A DNA stretch of 64,000 nucleotides from Balaenoptera acutorostrata. Lineage: Eukaryota > Chordata > Mammalia > Artiodactyla > Balaenopteridae. The notes under the pieces are model-generated. The model was not told where the DNA came from. It searched no databases and saw nothing but the letters and a program-made list of their open reading frames with translations. Within the stretch, counting starts at the first letter, position 1. Every line of letters starts with the position of its first letter. The stretch covers positions 186,001 through 250,000 of the forward strand of contig NW_026645862.1 in the NCBI RefSeq assembly GCF_949987535.1, given 5' to 3'. Both the position numbers and the translations under genes were made by a program. This document shows, in pieces, positions 1 to 10,548 of the stretch.

Positions 1-2
1 TA
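1..2 (+). repeat. Last two bases of the preceding satellite unit
   Basis: Bases 1-2 complete the left palindrome arm of a unit lying outside the window; the right arm follows at 3-38. Confidence 0.9.
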
Positions 3-1760
3 TATTCAGGAAAAAACGCATACGCCCTTTTTGGCCAACCAAGCAACCTGGAAAGGCCAATCAGCGCTCCAAAGAAGTCTCGCTTCCCAGCGGGCAAAAG
101 GGCCATGCGGAAAAAAGTGTCCAAACCAGAAATGCAGGACCGGCCATGGAGAAATGGGAGCCTTGCTACGCTGATGGGTGGGATGTAAATTGCCAACAGC
201 CACTCTGGAGAAGTGTACGGTGTGTTCAGAAACATCTAAAAAACACAGCTTGGAGAGCATAGGGCACTTCCACTCATGGGCGTATAAATTGGGAAAACTA
301 AAAATCAGCAAGACACAGGCACCCCAAAGTTTAGGGCTGCTCTGTTGACAAGAACCCCCACTTCATTACACCTTAAATATCCTACGAAAGAGAAAAATGG
401 ATAAAGAAGTTGGGGTCCTCATGTACAATGGAATATCACTCAGCCATGAAATCCACGTCATAAGGCTAGTAGCAGCACGATGAGTGGATTTAGGTACGAC
501 GATTCTAAGTGAAATAAGTCACACAGAAAAGACACTTATCATAAGATATCACTTAGAGAGGGAATGTAAAAACCGCTACACTTGAACTGAATTGCAAAAC
601 AGAGCAGAGTCACACGTTTAGGAAACACACTATGGCTGCTGAACGGGAAAGGTGAGGTGGGGTGATGCATAAAACAAGGGTTTCAAATTAGCTCCGATAC
701 CGTTCCATAAACCCAATATGTAAGAGACAAGACCTATTCCTTTTTCAGTGAACTGGACTCAACACCCCCTATTCACCGCACAAGAATATATCTGACTAGT
801 AAGAATCTTCAAACCTATGTATTGATATCTCTCTGTAAGTGAGTCAAGGGGGTGTAAAGCGGCATAAACACAGCCGTGAAAAGCAGCTAAACCCCATTAT
901 AAAAATAAATTACTTTTCAAAACCCGTGAAACAAAGACAGTGAAAGAGAGAGAAATTCTTACAAAATTCGTTCAGGGGCTGTGATGCAACCTGGATTGAC
1001 CATATCTAGACCCACAGCTGATTGAGACATAAGGGTGGACACTCTTGGGGCTGAGAGGTTCGGTGAGGTTGGGTGAGCCAACGCAGACCCTTTCAAGTAA
1101 TACTGCATGGTACCCATCCCATGGGTCCCAAATCTCCAGGTTCAAGGGCATCTTCCTACGTCGAAAACAGGCATGAGAAACCCAGAAGATGGTACACCGT
1201 GTGATCGGGAAAGGTTTCTAAAACGCACCTCATTTCTCATCTCCTTTGCTCGGGTTCGCCATTCCAGCCGATTTACTAGCCGTCTCCCTCCTTGGAGAAT
1301 CAGCACCTTTAACCTCCTGTTCCGTACAGGTTGCAATTTGTCCTGAGGATGAACGGGAAGAGGGGGAACCAATGAGAGACTAGCTCTAGGTGTTGGGACA
1401 GGCACAGGCCACTCTATTTTCCCATCAGGAAGAAGAATTAAGCACAAGCTCAGCCTGCCCCCCAGAACCAGAAGAGGGCCTGAAGCAATCCTGCGCTTTT
1501 GCGGCCAGCTCCCAAAAAAGCGAGTTGAAAAATGGAGCTCAGGGGCACTGCAATTCACAAACCTGCTCAGTTTTAAATGATACCTCTCGTCCACAAATAT
1601 ACTAAGGGAAGGCAACGAAGAGGCTTTGAAAGCAAGGCAGAATTGCAGGAAACAGATTTCAGGAGGTAGATTCGAATCGCCTTGAAAGCACATGAAAAGC
1701 GGCAAAACGTGGACAATGATGCCCTTGGCCAAAAAGGGCGTATGCGTTTTTTCCTGAATA
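3..1760 (+). repeat. Satellite unit 1 (family A)
   Basis: 1,758 bp. Shares 'gttcagaaac' (near 222) and 'tcctacgaaag' (near 370) with unit 3 but not unit 2. Private: 'caggccactc' near 1405 (others 'caggtcactc') and 'ctgctcag' near 1563. The first base change removes a stop on the minus strand and fuses two short frames into a 283-codon one (1142-1993), which has no domain I recognise. Confidence 0.95.
917..1639. other. Non-L1 block of the unit, origin unidentified (representative copy)
   Basis: Between the L1 3' tail and the point where L1 ORF2 resumes lie about 720 bp that I cannot assign to a family. It is richer in G+C than the L1 part and has a purine run 'gaaagagagagaaa' (942-955) near its left edge. 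Short open frames here, about 79 codons from 1107 on the plus strand and about 87 codons on the minus strand, show no recognisable domain. Several family A/B diagnostic bases fall in this block. It could be an old retroviral LTR fragment or ordinary unique DNA captured when the satellite formed; I cannot distinguish these. Confidence 0.6.
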
Positions 1761-2020
1761 TATTCAGGAAAAAACGCATACGCCCTTTTTGGCCAACCAA
1801 GCAACCTGGAAAGGCCAATCAGCGCTCCAAAGAAGTCTCGCTTCCCAGCGGGCAAAAGGGCCATGGGGAAAAAAGTGTCCAAACCAGAAATGCAGGACCG
1901 GCCATGGAGAAATGGGAGCCTTGCTACGCTGATGGGTGGCATGTGAATTGCCAACAGCCACTCTGGAGAAGTGTACGGTGTGTTCTGAAACATCTAAAAA
2001 ACACAGCTTGGAGAGCATAG
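1682..2020 (+). pseudogene. Relic of L1 ORF2 C-terminal coding region (representative; one per unit)
   Basis: This open frame reads LKAHEKRQ near its start and QPLWRSV near residues 93-99, corresponding to the NKHMKR and QPLWKSV blocks near the C-terminus of L1 ORF2 protein, in the same order and nearly the same spacing. Residues about 17-40 (GQKGRMRFF... to ...PFWPTK) come from the palindrome, whose 72 bp are an in-frame insertion of 24 codons. The frame stops at TAG (2018-2020), and the L1 reading continues in another frame (PLMGV then a stop). An in-frame TAG also lies just upstream. The equivalent frame recurs from 79 bp before to 259 bp after each palindrome centre in nearly every unit; it is frameshifted in unit 26 and cut short in unit 36. 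A decayed relic, not an expressed gene. Confidence 0.75.
1725..1796. repeat. 72-bp perfect spacerless palindrome (representative; one per unit)
   Basis: Two 36-bp arms meet with no spacer between 1760 and 1761; the left arm starts 'ttggccaaaaagggcg' and ends 'cctgaata', and the right arm is its exact reverse complement. The symmetry ends sharply, since 1724 and 1797 are both C. L1 ORF2-like sequence flanks both sides. Copies are centred at every unit start: 24 of 36 are perfect, and the rest have one or two arm mismatches noted under the units. The structure could form a cruciform in DNA or a 36-bp hairpin in RNA. It could be a small inverted-repeat insertion or a locally templated inverted duplication. 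Confidence 0.97.
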
Positions 2021-3518
2021 GGCACTTCCACTCATGGGCGTATAAATTGGGAAAACTAAAAATCAGCAAGACACAGGCACCCCAAAGTTTAGGGCTGCTC
2101 TGTTGACAAGAACCCCCACTTCATTACACCTTAAATATCCTAGGAAAGAGAAAAATGGATAAAGAAGTTGGGGTCCTCATGTACAATGGAATATCACTCA
2201 GCCATGAAATCCACGTCATAAGGCTAGTAGCAGCACGATGAGTGGATTTAGGTACGACGATTCTAAGTGAAATAAGTCACACAGAAAAGACACTTATCAT
2301 AAGATATCACTTAGAGAGGGAATGTAAAAACCGCTACACTTGAACTGAATTGCAAAACAGAACAGAGTCACACGTTTAGGAAACACACTATGGCTGCTGA
2401 ACGGGAAAGGTGAGGTGGGGTGATGCATAAAACAAGGGTTTCAAATTAGCTCCGATACCGTTCCATAAACCCAATATGTAAGAGACAAGACCTATTCCTT
2501 TTTCAGTGAACTGGACTCAACACCCCCTATTCACCGCACAAGAATATATCTGACTAGTAAGAATCTTCAAACCTATGTATTGATAGCTCTCTGTAAGTGA
2601 GTCAAGGGGGTGTAAAGCGGCATAAACAGAGCCGTGAAAAGCAGCTAAACCCCATTATAAAAATAAATTACTTTTCAAAACCCGTGAAACAAAGACAGTG
2701 AAAGAGAGAGAAATTCTTACAAAATTCGTTCAGGGGCTGTGATGCAACCTGGATTGACCATATCTAAACCCAAAGCTGATTGAGACATAAGGGTGGACAC
2801 TCTTGGGGCTGAGAGGTTCGGTGAGGTTGGGTGAGCCAACGCAGACCCTTTCAAGTAATACTGCATGGTACCCATCCCATGGGTCCCAAATCTCCAGGTT
2901 CAAGGGCATCTTCCTACGTCGAAAACAGGCATGAGAAACCCAGAAGATGGTACACCGTGTGATCGGGAAAGGTTTCTAAAACGCACCTCATTTCTCATCT
3001 CCTTTGCTCGGGTTCGCCATTCCAGCCGATTTACTAGCCGTCTCCCTCCTTGGAGAATCAGCACCTTTAACCTCCTGTTCCGTACAGGTTGCAATTTGTC
3101 CTGAGGATGAAGGGGAAGAGGGGGAACCAATGAGAGACTAGCTCTAGGTGTTGGGACAGGCACAGGTCACTCTATTTTCCCATCAGGAAGAAGAATTAAG
3201 CACAAGCTCAGCCTGCCCCCCAGAACCAGAAGAGGGCCTGAAGCAATCCTGCGCTTTGGCGGCCATCTCCCAAAAAAGCAAGTTGAAAAATGGAGCTCAG
3301 GGGCACTGCAATTCACAAACCTGCACAGTTTTAAATGATACCTCTCGTCCACAAATATATTAAGGGAAGGCAACGAAGAGGCTTTGAAAGCAAGGCAGAA
3401 TTGCAGGAAACAGATTTCAGGAGGTAGATTCGAATCGCCTTGAAAGCACATGAAAAGCGGCAAAACGTGGACAATGATGCCCTTGGCCAAAAAGGGCGTA
3501 TGCGTTTTTTCCTGAATA
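1761..3518 (+). repeat. Satellite unit 2 (family A)
   Basis: 1,758 bp. Private: 'ccatggggaaaa' near 1861, 'ggcatgtgaattg' near 1938 and 'aacccaaagctg' near 2767. 'tggcggccatctccc' near 3257 is shared with units 20 and 22. 'gatagctctctg' near 2582 recurs in unit 25. Opening palindrome 1725-1796 perfect. Confidence 0.95.
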
Positions 3519-5276
3519 TATTCAGGAAAAAACGCATACGCCCTTTTTGGCCAACCAAGCAACCTGGAAAGGCCAATCAGTGCTCCAAAGAAGTCTCGCT
3601 TCCCAGCGGGCAAAAGGGCCATGCGGAAAAAAGTGTCCAAACCAGAAATGCAGGACCGGCCATGGAGAAATGGGAGCCTTGCTACGCTGATGGGTGGGAT
3701 GTAAATTGCCAACAGCCACTCTGGAGAAGTGTACGGTGTGTTCAGAAACATCTAAAAAACACAGCTTGGAGAGCATAGGGCACTTCCACTCATGGGCGTA
3801 TAAATTGGGAAAACTAAAAATCAGCAAGACACAGGCACCCCAAAGTTTAGGGCTGCTCTGTTGACAAGAACCCCCACTTCATTACACCTTAAATATCCTA
3901 CGAAAGAGAAAAATGGATAAAGAAGTTGGGGTCCTCATGTACAATGGAATATCACTCAGCCATGAAATCCACGTCATAAGGCTAGTAGCAGCACGATGAG
4001 TGGATTTAGGTACGACGATTCTAAGTGAAATAAGTCACACAGAAAAGACACTTATCATAAGATATCACTTAGAGAGGGAATGTAAAAACCGCTACACTTG
4101 AACTGAATTGCAAAACAGAACAGAGTCACACGTTTAGGAAACACACTATGGCTGCTGAACGGGAAAGGTGAGGTGGGGTGATGCATAAAACAAGGGTTTC
4201 AAATTAGCTCCGATACCGTTCCATAAACCCAATATGTAAGAGACAAGACCTATTCCTTTTTCAGTGAACTGGACTCAACACCCCCTATTCACCGCACAAG
4301 AATATATCTGACTAGTAAGAATCTTCAAACCTATGTATTGATATCTCTCTGTAAGTGAGTCAAGGGGGTGTAAAGCGGCATAAACACAGCCGTGAAAAGC
4401 AGCTAAACCCCATTATAAAAATAAATTACTTTTCAAAACCCGTGAAACAAAGACAGTGAAAGAGAGAGAAATTCTTACAAAATTCGTTCAGGGGCTGTGA
4501 TGCAACCTGGATTGACCATATCTAGACCCACAGCTGATTGAGACATAAGGGTGGACACTCTTGGGGCTGAGAGGTTCGGTGAGGTTGGGTGAGCCAACGC
4601 AGACCCTTTCAAGTAATACTGCATGGTACCCATCCCATGGGTCCCAAATCTCCAGGTTCAAGGGCATCTTCCTACGTCGAAAACAGGCATGAGAAACCCA
4701 GAAGATGGTACACCGTGTGATCGGGAAAGGTTTCTAAAACGCACCTCATTTCTCATCTCCTTTGCTCGGGTTCGCCATTCCAGCCGATTTACTAGCCGTC
4801 TCCCTCCTTGGAGAATCAGCACCTTTAACCTCCTGTTCCGTACAGGTTGCAATTTGTCCTGAGGATGAAGGGGAAGAGGGGGAACCAATGAGAGACTAGC
4901 TCTAGGTGTTGGGACAGGCACAGGTCACTCTATTTTCCCATCAGGAAGAAGAATTAAGCACAAGCTCAGCCTGCCCCCCAGAACCAGAAGAGGGCCTGAA
5001 GCAATCCTGCGCTTTTGCGGCCAGCTCCCAAAAAAGCGAGTTGAAAAATGGAGCTCAGGGGCACTGCAATTCACAAACCTGCAGAGTTTTAAATGATACC
5101 TCTCGTCCACAAATATACTAAGGGAAGGCAACGAAGAGGCTTTGAAAGCAAGGCAGAATTGCAGGAAACAGATTTCAGGAGGTAGATTCGAATCGCCTTG
5201 AAAGCACATGAAAAGCGGCAAAACGTGGACAATGATGCCCTTGGCCAAAAAGGGCGTATGCGTTTTTTCCTGAATA
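3519..5276 (+). repeat. Satellite unit 3 (family A)
   Basis: 1,758 bp. Carries unit 1's 'gttcagaaac' and 'tcctacgaaag' variants two unit lengths downstream. Private 'cagtgctcc' near 3578. Opening palindrome 3483-3554 perfect. Confidence 0.95.
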
Positions 5277-7033
5277 TATTCAGGAAAAAACGCATACGCC
5301 CTTTTTGGCCAACCAAGCAACCTGGAAAGGCCAATCAGCGCTCCAAAGAAGTCTCGCTTCCCAGCGGGCAAAAGGGCCATGCGGAAAAAAGTGTCCAAAC
5401 CAGAAATGCAGGACCCGCCATGGAGAAATGGGAGCCTTGCTACGCTGATGGGTGGGATGTAAATTGCCAACAGCCACTCTGGAGAAGTGTACGGTGTGTT
5501 CTGAAACATCTAAAAAACACAGCTTGGAGAGCATAGGGCACTTCCACTCATGGGCGTATAAATTGGGAAAACTAAAAATCAGCAAGACACAGGCACCCCA
5601 AAGTTTAGGGCTGCTCTGTTGACAAGAACCCCCACTTCATTACACCTTAAATATCCTAGGAAAGAGAAAAATGGATAAAGAAGTTGGGGTCCTCATGTAC
5701 AATGGAATATCACTCAGCCATGAAATCCACGTCATAAGGCTAGTAGCAGCACGATGAGTGGATTTAGGTACGAAGATTCTAAGTGAAATGAGTCACACAG
5801 AAAAAGACACTTATCATAAGATATCACTTAGAGAGGGAATGTAAAAACCGCTACACTTGAACTGAATTGCAAAACAGAACAGAGTCACACGTTTAGGAAA
5901 CACACTATGGCTGCTGAACGGGAAAGGAGGTGGGGTGATGCATAAAACAAGGGTTTCAAATTAGCTCCGATACCGTTCCATAAACCCAATATGTAAGAGA
6001 CAAGACCTATTCCTTTTTCAGTGAACTGGACTCAACACCCCCTATTCACCGCACAAGAATATATCTGACTAGTAAGAATCTTCAAACCTATGTATTGATA
6101 TCTCTCCGTAAGTGAGTCAAGGGGGTGTAAAGCGGCATAAACACAGCCGTGAAAAGCAGCTAAACCCCAATATAAAAATAAATTACTTTTCAAAACCCGT
6201 GAAACAAAGACAGTGAAAGAGAGAGAAATTCTTACAAAATTCGTTCAGGGGCTGTGATGCAACCTGGATTGACCATATCTAGACCCACAGCTGATTGAGA
6301 CATAAGGGTGGACACTCTTGGGGCTGAGAGGTTCGGTGAGGTTGGGTGAGCCAACGCAGACCCTTTCAAGTAATACTGCATGGTACCCATCCCATGGGTC
6401 CCAAATCTCCAGGTTCAAGGGCATCTTCCTACGTCGAAAACAGGCATGAGAAACCCAGAAGATGGTACACCGTGTGATCGGGAAAGGTTTCTAAAACGCA
6501 CCTCATTTCTCATCTCCTTTGCTCGGGTTCGCCATTCCAGCCGATTTACTAGCCGTCTCCCTCCTTGGAGAATCAGCACCTTTAACCTCCTGTTCCGTAC
6601 AGGTTGCAATTTGTCCTGAGGATGAAGGGGAAGAGGGGGAACCAATGAGAGACTAGCTCTAGGTGTTGGGACAGGCACAGGTCACTCTATTTTCCCATCA
6701 GGAAGAAGAATTAAGCACAAGCTCAGCCTGCCCCCCAGAACCAGAAGAGGGCCTGAAGCAATCCTGCGCTTTTGCGGCCAGCTCCCAAAAAAGCGAGTTG
6801 AAAAATGGAGCTCAGGGGCACTGCAATTCACAAACCTGCAGAGTTTTAAATGATACCTCTCGTCCACAAATATACTAAGGGAAGGCAACGAAGAGGCTTT
6901 GAAAGCAAGGCAGAATTGCAGGAAACAGATTTCAGGAGGTAGATTCGAATCGCCTTGAAAGCACATGAAAAGCGGCAAAACGTGGACAATGATGCCCTTG
7001 GCCAAAAAGGGCGTATGCGTTTTTTCCTGAATA
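5277..7033 (+). repeat. Satellite unit 4 (family A)
   Basis: 1,757 bp: gains one A in 'cagaaaaagacac' and loses 2 bp in 'gggaaaggaggtgggg' near 5920. Both indels are shared with unit 5, so 4 and 5 are a recent single-unit duplication. Private 'gacccgcc' near 5413. Opening palindrome 5241-5312 perfect. Confidence 0.95.
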
Positions 7034-8790
7034 TATTCAGGAAAAAACGCATACGCCCTTTTTGGCCAACCAAGCAACCTGGAAAGGCCAATCAGCGCTC
7101 CAAAGAAGTCTCGCTTCCCAGCGGGCAAAAGGGCCATGCGGAAAAAAGTGTCCAAACCAGAAATGCAGGACCGGCCATGGAGAAATGGGAGCCTTGCTAC
7201 GCTGATGGGTGGGATGTAAATTGCCAACAGCCACTCTGGAGAAGTGTACGGTGTGTTCTGAAACATCTAAAAAACACAGCTTGGAGAGCATAGGGCACTT
7301 CCACTCATGGGCGTATAAATTGGGAAAACTAAAAATCAGCAAGACACAGGCACCCCAAAGTTTAGGGCTGCTCTGTTGACAAGAACCCCCACTTCATTAC
7401 ACCTTAAATATCCTAGGAAAGAGAAAAATGGATAAAGAAGTTGGGGTCCTCATGTACAATGGAATATCACTCAGCCATGAAATCCACGTCATAAGGCTAG
7501 TAGCAGCACGATGAGTGGATTTAGGTACGAAGATTCTAAGTGAAATAAGTCACACAGAAAAAGACACTTATCATAAGATATCACTTAGAGAGGGAATGTA
7601 AAAACCGCTACACTTGAACTGAATTGCAAAACAGAACAGAGTCACACGTTTAGGAAACACACTATGGCTGCTGAACGGGAAAGGAGGTGGGGTGATGCAT
7701 AAAACAAGGGTTTCAAATTAGCTCCGATACCGTTCCATAAACCCAATATGTAAGAGACAAGACCTATTCCTTTTTCAGTGAACTGGACTCAACACCCCCT
7801 ATTCACCGCACAAGAATATATCTGACTAGTAAGAATCTTCAAACCTATGTATTGATATCTCTCCGTAAGTGAGTCAAGGGGGTGTAAAGCGGCATAAACA
7901 CAGCCGTGAAAAGCAGCTAAACCCCAATATAAAAATAAATTACTTTTCAAAACCCGTGAAACAAAGACAGTGAAAGAGAGAGAAATTCTTACAAAATTCG
8001 TTCAGGGGCTGTGATGCAACCTGGATTGACCATATCTAGACCCACAGCTGATTGAGACATAAGGGTGGACACTCTTGGGGCTGAGAGGTTCGGTGAGGTT
8101 GGGTGAGCCAACGCAGACCCTTTCAAGTAATACTGCATGGTACCCATCCCATGGGTCCCAAATCTCCAGGTTCAAGGGCATCTTCCTACGTCGAAAACAG
8201 GCATGAGAAACCCAGAAGATGGTACACCGTGTGATCGGGAAAGGTTTCTAAAACGCACCTCATTTCTCATCTCCTTTGCTCGGATTCGACATTCCAGCCG
8301 ATTTACTAGCCATCTCCCTCCTTGGAGAATCAGCACCTTTAACCTCCTGTTCCGTACAGGTTGCAATTTGTCCTGAGGATGAAGGGGAAGAGGGGGAACC
8401 AATGAGAGACTAGCTCTAGGTGTTGGGACAGGCACAGGTCACTCTATTTTCCCATCAGGAAGAAGAATTAAGCACAAGCTCAGCCTGCCCCCCAGAACCA
8501 GAAGAGGGCCTGAAGCAATCCTGCGCTTTGGCGGCCAGCTCCCAAAAAAGCGAGTTGAAAAATGGAGCTCAGGGGCACTGCAATTCACAAACCTGCACAG
8601 TTTTAAATGATACCTCTCGTCCACAAATATACTAAGGGAAGGCAACGAAGAGGCTTTGAAAGCAAGGCAGAATTGCAGGAAACAGATTTCAGGAGGTAGA
8701 TTCGAATCGCCTTGAAAGCACATGAAAAGCGGCAAAACGTGGACAATGATGCCCTTGGCCAAAAAGGGCGTATGCGTTTTTTCCTGAATA
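7034..8790 (+). repeat. Satellite unit 5 (family A)
   Basis: 1,757 bp with the same two indels as unit 4 (2-bp loss near 7682). Carries 'cggattcgacattcc' near 8281, which recurs in units 7 and 9. Opening palindrome 6998-7069 perfect. Confidence 0.95.
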
Positions 8791-10548
8791 TATTCAGGAA
8801 AAAACGCATACGCCCTTTTTGGCCAACCAAGCAACCTGGAAAGGCCAATCAGCGCTCCAAAGAAGTCTCGCTTCCCAGCGGGCAAAAGGGCCATGCGGAA
8901 AAAAGTGTCCAAACCAGAAATGCAGGACCGGCCATGGAGAAATGGGAGCCTTGCTACGCTGATGGGTGGGATGTAAATTGCCAACAGCCACTCTGGAGAA
9001 GTGTACGGTGTGTTCTGAAACATCTAAAAAACACAGCTTGGAGAGCATAGGGCACTTCCACTCATGGGCGTATAAATTGGGAAAACTAAAAATCAGCAAG
9101 ACACAGGCACCCCAAAGTTTAGGGCTGCTCTGTTGACAAGAACCCCCACTTCATTACACCTTAAATATCCTAGGAAAGAGAAAAATGGATAAAGAAGTTG
9201 GGGTCCTCATGTACAATGGAATATCACTCAGCCATGAAATCCACGTCATAAGGCTAGTAGCAGCACGATGAGTGGATTTAGGTACGACGATTCTAAGTGA
9301 AATAAGTCACACAGAAAAGACACTTATCATAAGATATCACTTAGAGAGGGAATGTAAAAACCGCTACACTTGAACTGAATTGCAAAACAGAACAGAGTCA
9401 CACGTTTAGGAAACACACTATGGCTGCTGAACGGGAAAGGTGAGGTGGGGTGATGCATAAAACAAGGGTTTCAAATTAGCTCAGATACCGTTCCATAAAC
9501 CCAATATGTAAGAGACAAGACCTATTCCTTTTTCAGTGAACTGGACTCAACACCCCCTATTCACCGCACAAGAATATATCTGACTAGTAAGAATCTTCAA
9601 ACCTATGTATTGATATCTCTCTGTAAGTGAGTCAAGGGGGTGTAAAGCGGCATAAACACAGCCGTGAAAAGCAGCTAAACCCCATTATAAAAATAAATTA
9701 CTTTTCAAAACCCGTGAAACAAAGACAGTGAAAGAGAGAGAAATTCTTACAAAATTCGTTCAGGGGCTGTGTTGCAACCTGGATTGACCATATCTAGACC
9801 CACAGCTGATTGAGACATAAGGGTGGACACTCTTGGGGCTGAGAGGTTCGGTGAGGTTGGGTGAGCCAACGCAGACCCTTTCAAGTAATACTGCATGGTA
9901 CCCATCCCATGGGTCCCAAATCTCCAGGTTCAAGGGCATCTTCCTACGTCGAAAACAGGCATGAGAAACCCAGAAGATGGTACACCGTGTGATCGGGAAA
10001 GGTTTCTAAAACGCACCTCATTTCTCATCTCCTTTGCTCGGGTTCGCCATTCCAGCCGATTTACTAGCCGTCTCCCTCCTTGGAGAATCAGCACCTTTAA
10101 CCTCCTGTTCCGTACAGGTTGCAATTTGTCCTGAGGATGAAGGGGAAGAGGGGGAACAAATGAGAGACTAGCTCTAGGTGTTGGGACAGGCACAGGTCAC
10201 TCTATTTTCCCATCAGGAAGAAGAATTAAGCACAAGCTCAGCCTGCCCCCCAGAACCAGAAGAGGGCCTGAAGCAATCCTGCGCTTTTGCGGCCAGCTCC
10301 CAAAAAAGCGAGTTGAAAAATGGAGCTCAGGGGCACTGCAATTCACAAACCTGCAGAGTTTTAAATGATACCTCTCGTCCACAAATATACTAAGGGAAGG
10401 CAACGAAGAGGCTTTGAAAGCAAGGCAGAATTGCAGGAAACAGATTTCAGGAGGTAGATTCGAATCGCCTTGAAAGCACATGAAAAGCGGCAAAACGTGG
10501 ACAATGATGCCCTTGGCCAAAAAGGGCGTATGCGTTTTTTCCTGAATA
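8791..10548 (+). repeat. Satellite unit 6 (family A)
   Basis: 1,758 bp. Has 'gctcagatacc' near 9480, normally a family B base. Private 'gtgttgcaacc' near 9769 and 'ggaacaaatgag' near 10,153. Opening palindrome 8755-8826 perfect. Confidence 0.95.

Larger units (their letters stand above)
1640..2670 (+). mobile_element. L1 (LINE-1) 3'-end relic inside the satellite unit (representative copy spanning units 1/2)
   Basis: Reading left to right, the sequence follows a cetartiodactyl-type L1: the ORF2 stretch around 'aagcacatgaaaag' (1686-1699), the 72-bp palindrome, then 'ggccaatcagcg' and 'gatgggtggcatgtgaattg' (equivalent to the L1 words around GATGTAAATTG), 'cccactcctgggcata'-like 'ttccactcatgggcgta' (2026-2042), 'tggataaagaagt' (2156-2168), 'caatggaatatcactcagcc' (2184-2203), 'aagtgaaataagtcacacag' (2265-2284), and finally 'cccattataaaaataaatta' at the 3' end. 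Only a short 3' fragment is present, without ORF1 or reverse transcriptase domains, and it carries stops and frameshifts, so it is not mobile. The same relic occurs in every unit at the same phase. The alignment is to L1 as remembered, by eye. Confidence 0.85.

Noticed and set aside
1058..1074. CENP-B box-like 'gttcggtgaggttgggt' in family A units.
   Set aside because: It lacks two of the nine essential core bases of the CENP-B box (the central A and the first base of CGGG), and family B degrades it further. I found no full CENP-B box in the unit.
1669..1679. RNA polymerase III B-box-like 'gattcgaatcg', suggesting a tRNA or SINE.
   Set aside because: It has two mismatches to the B box, there is no convincing A box at the right distance and no tRNA fold. 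It lies in the L1 ORF2 relic.
1142..1993. A 283-codon minus-strand open frame, and the recurrent 194-, 112-, 101-, 87-, 81- and 79-codon frames in every unit.
   Set aside because: They recur only because the DNA recurs. They overlap on both strands, run through the palindrome, show no domain apart from the L1 ORF2 relic, and change length freely between families.
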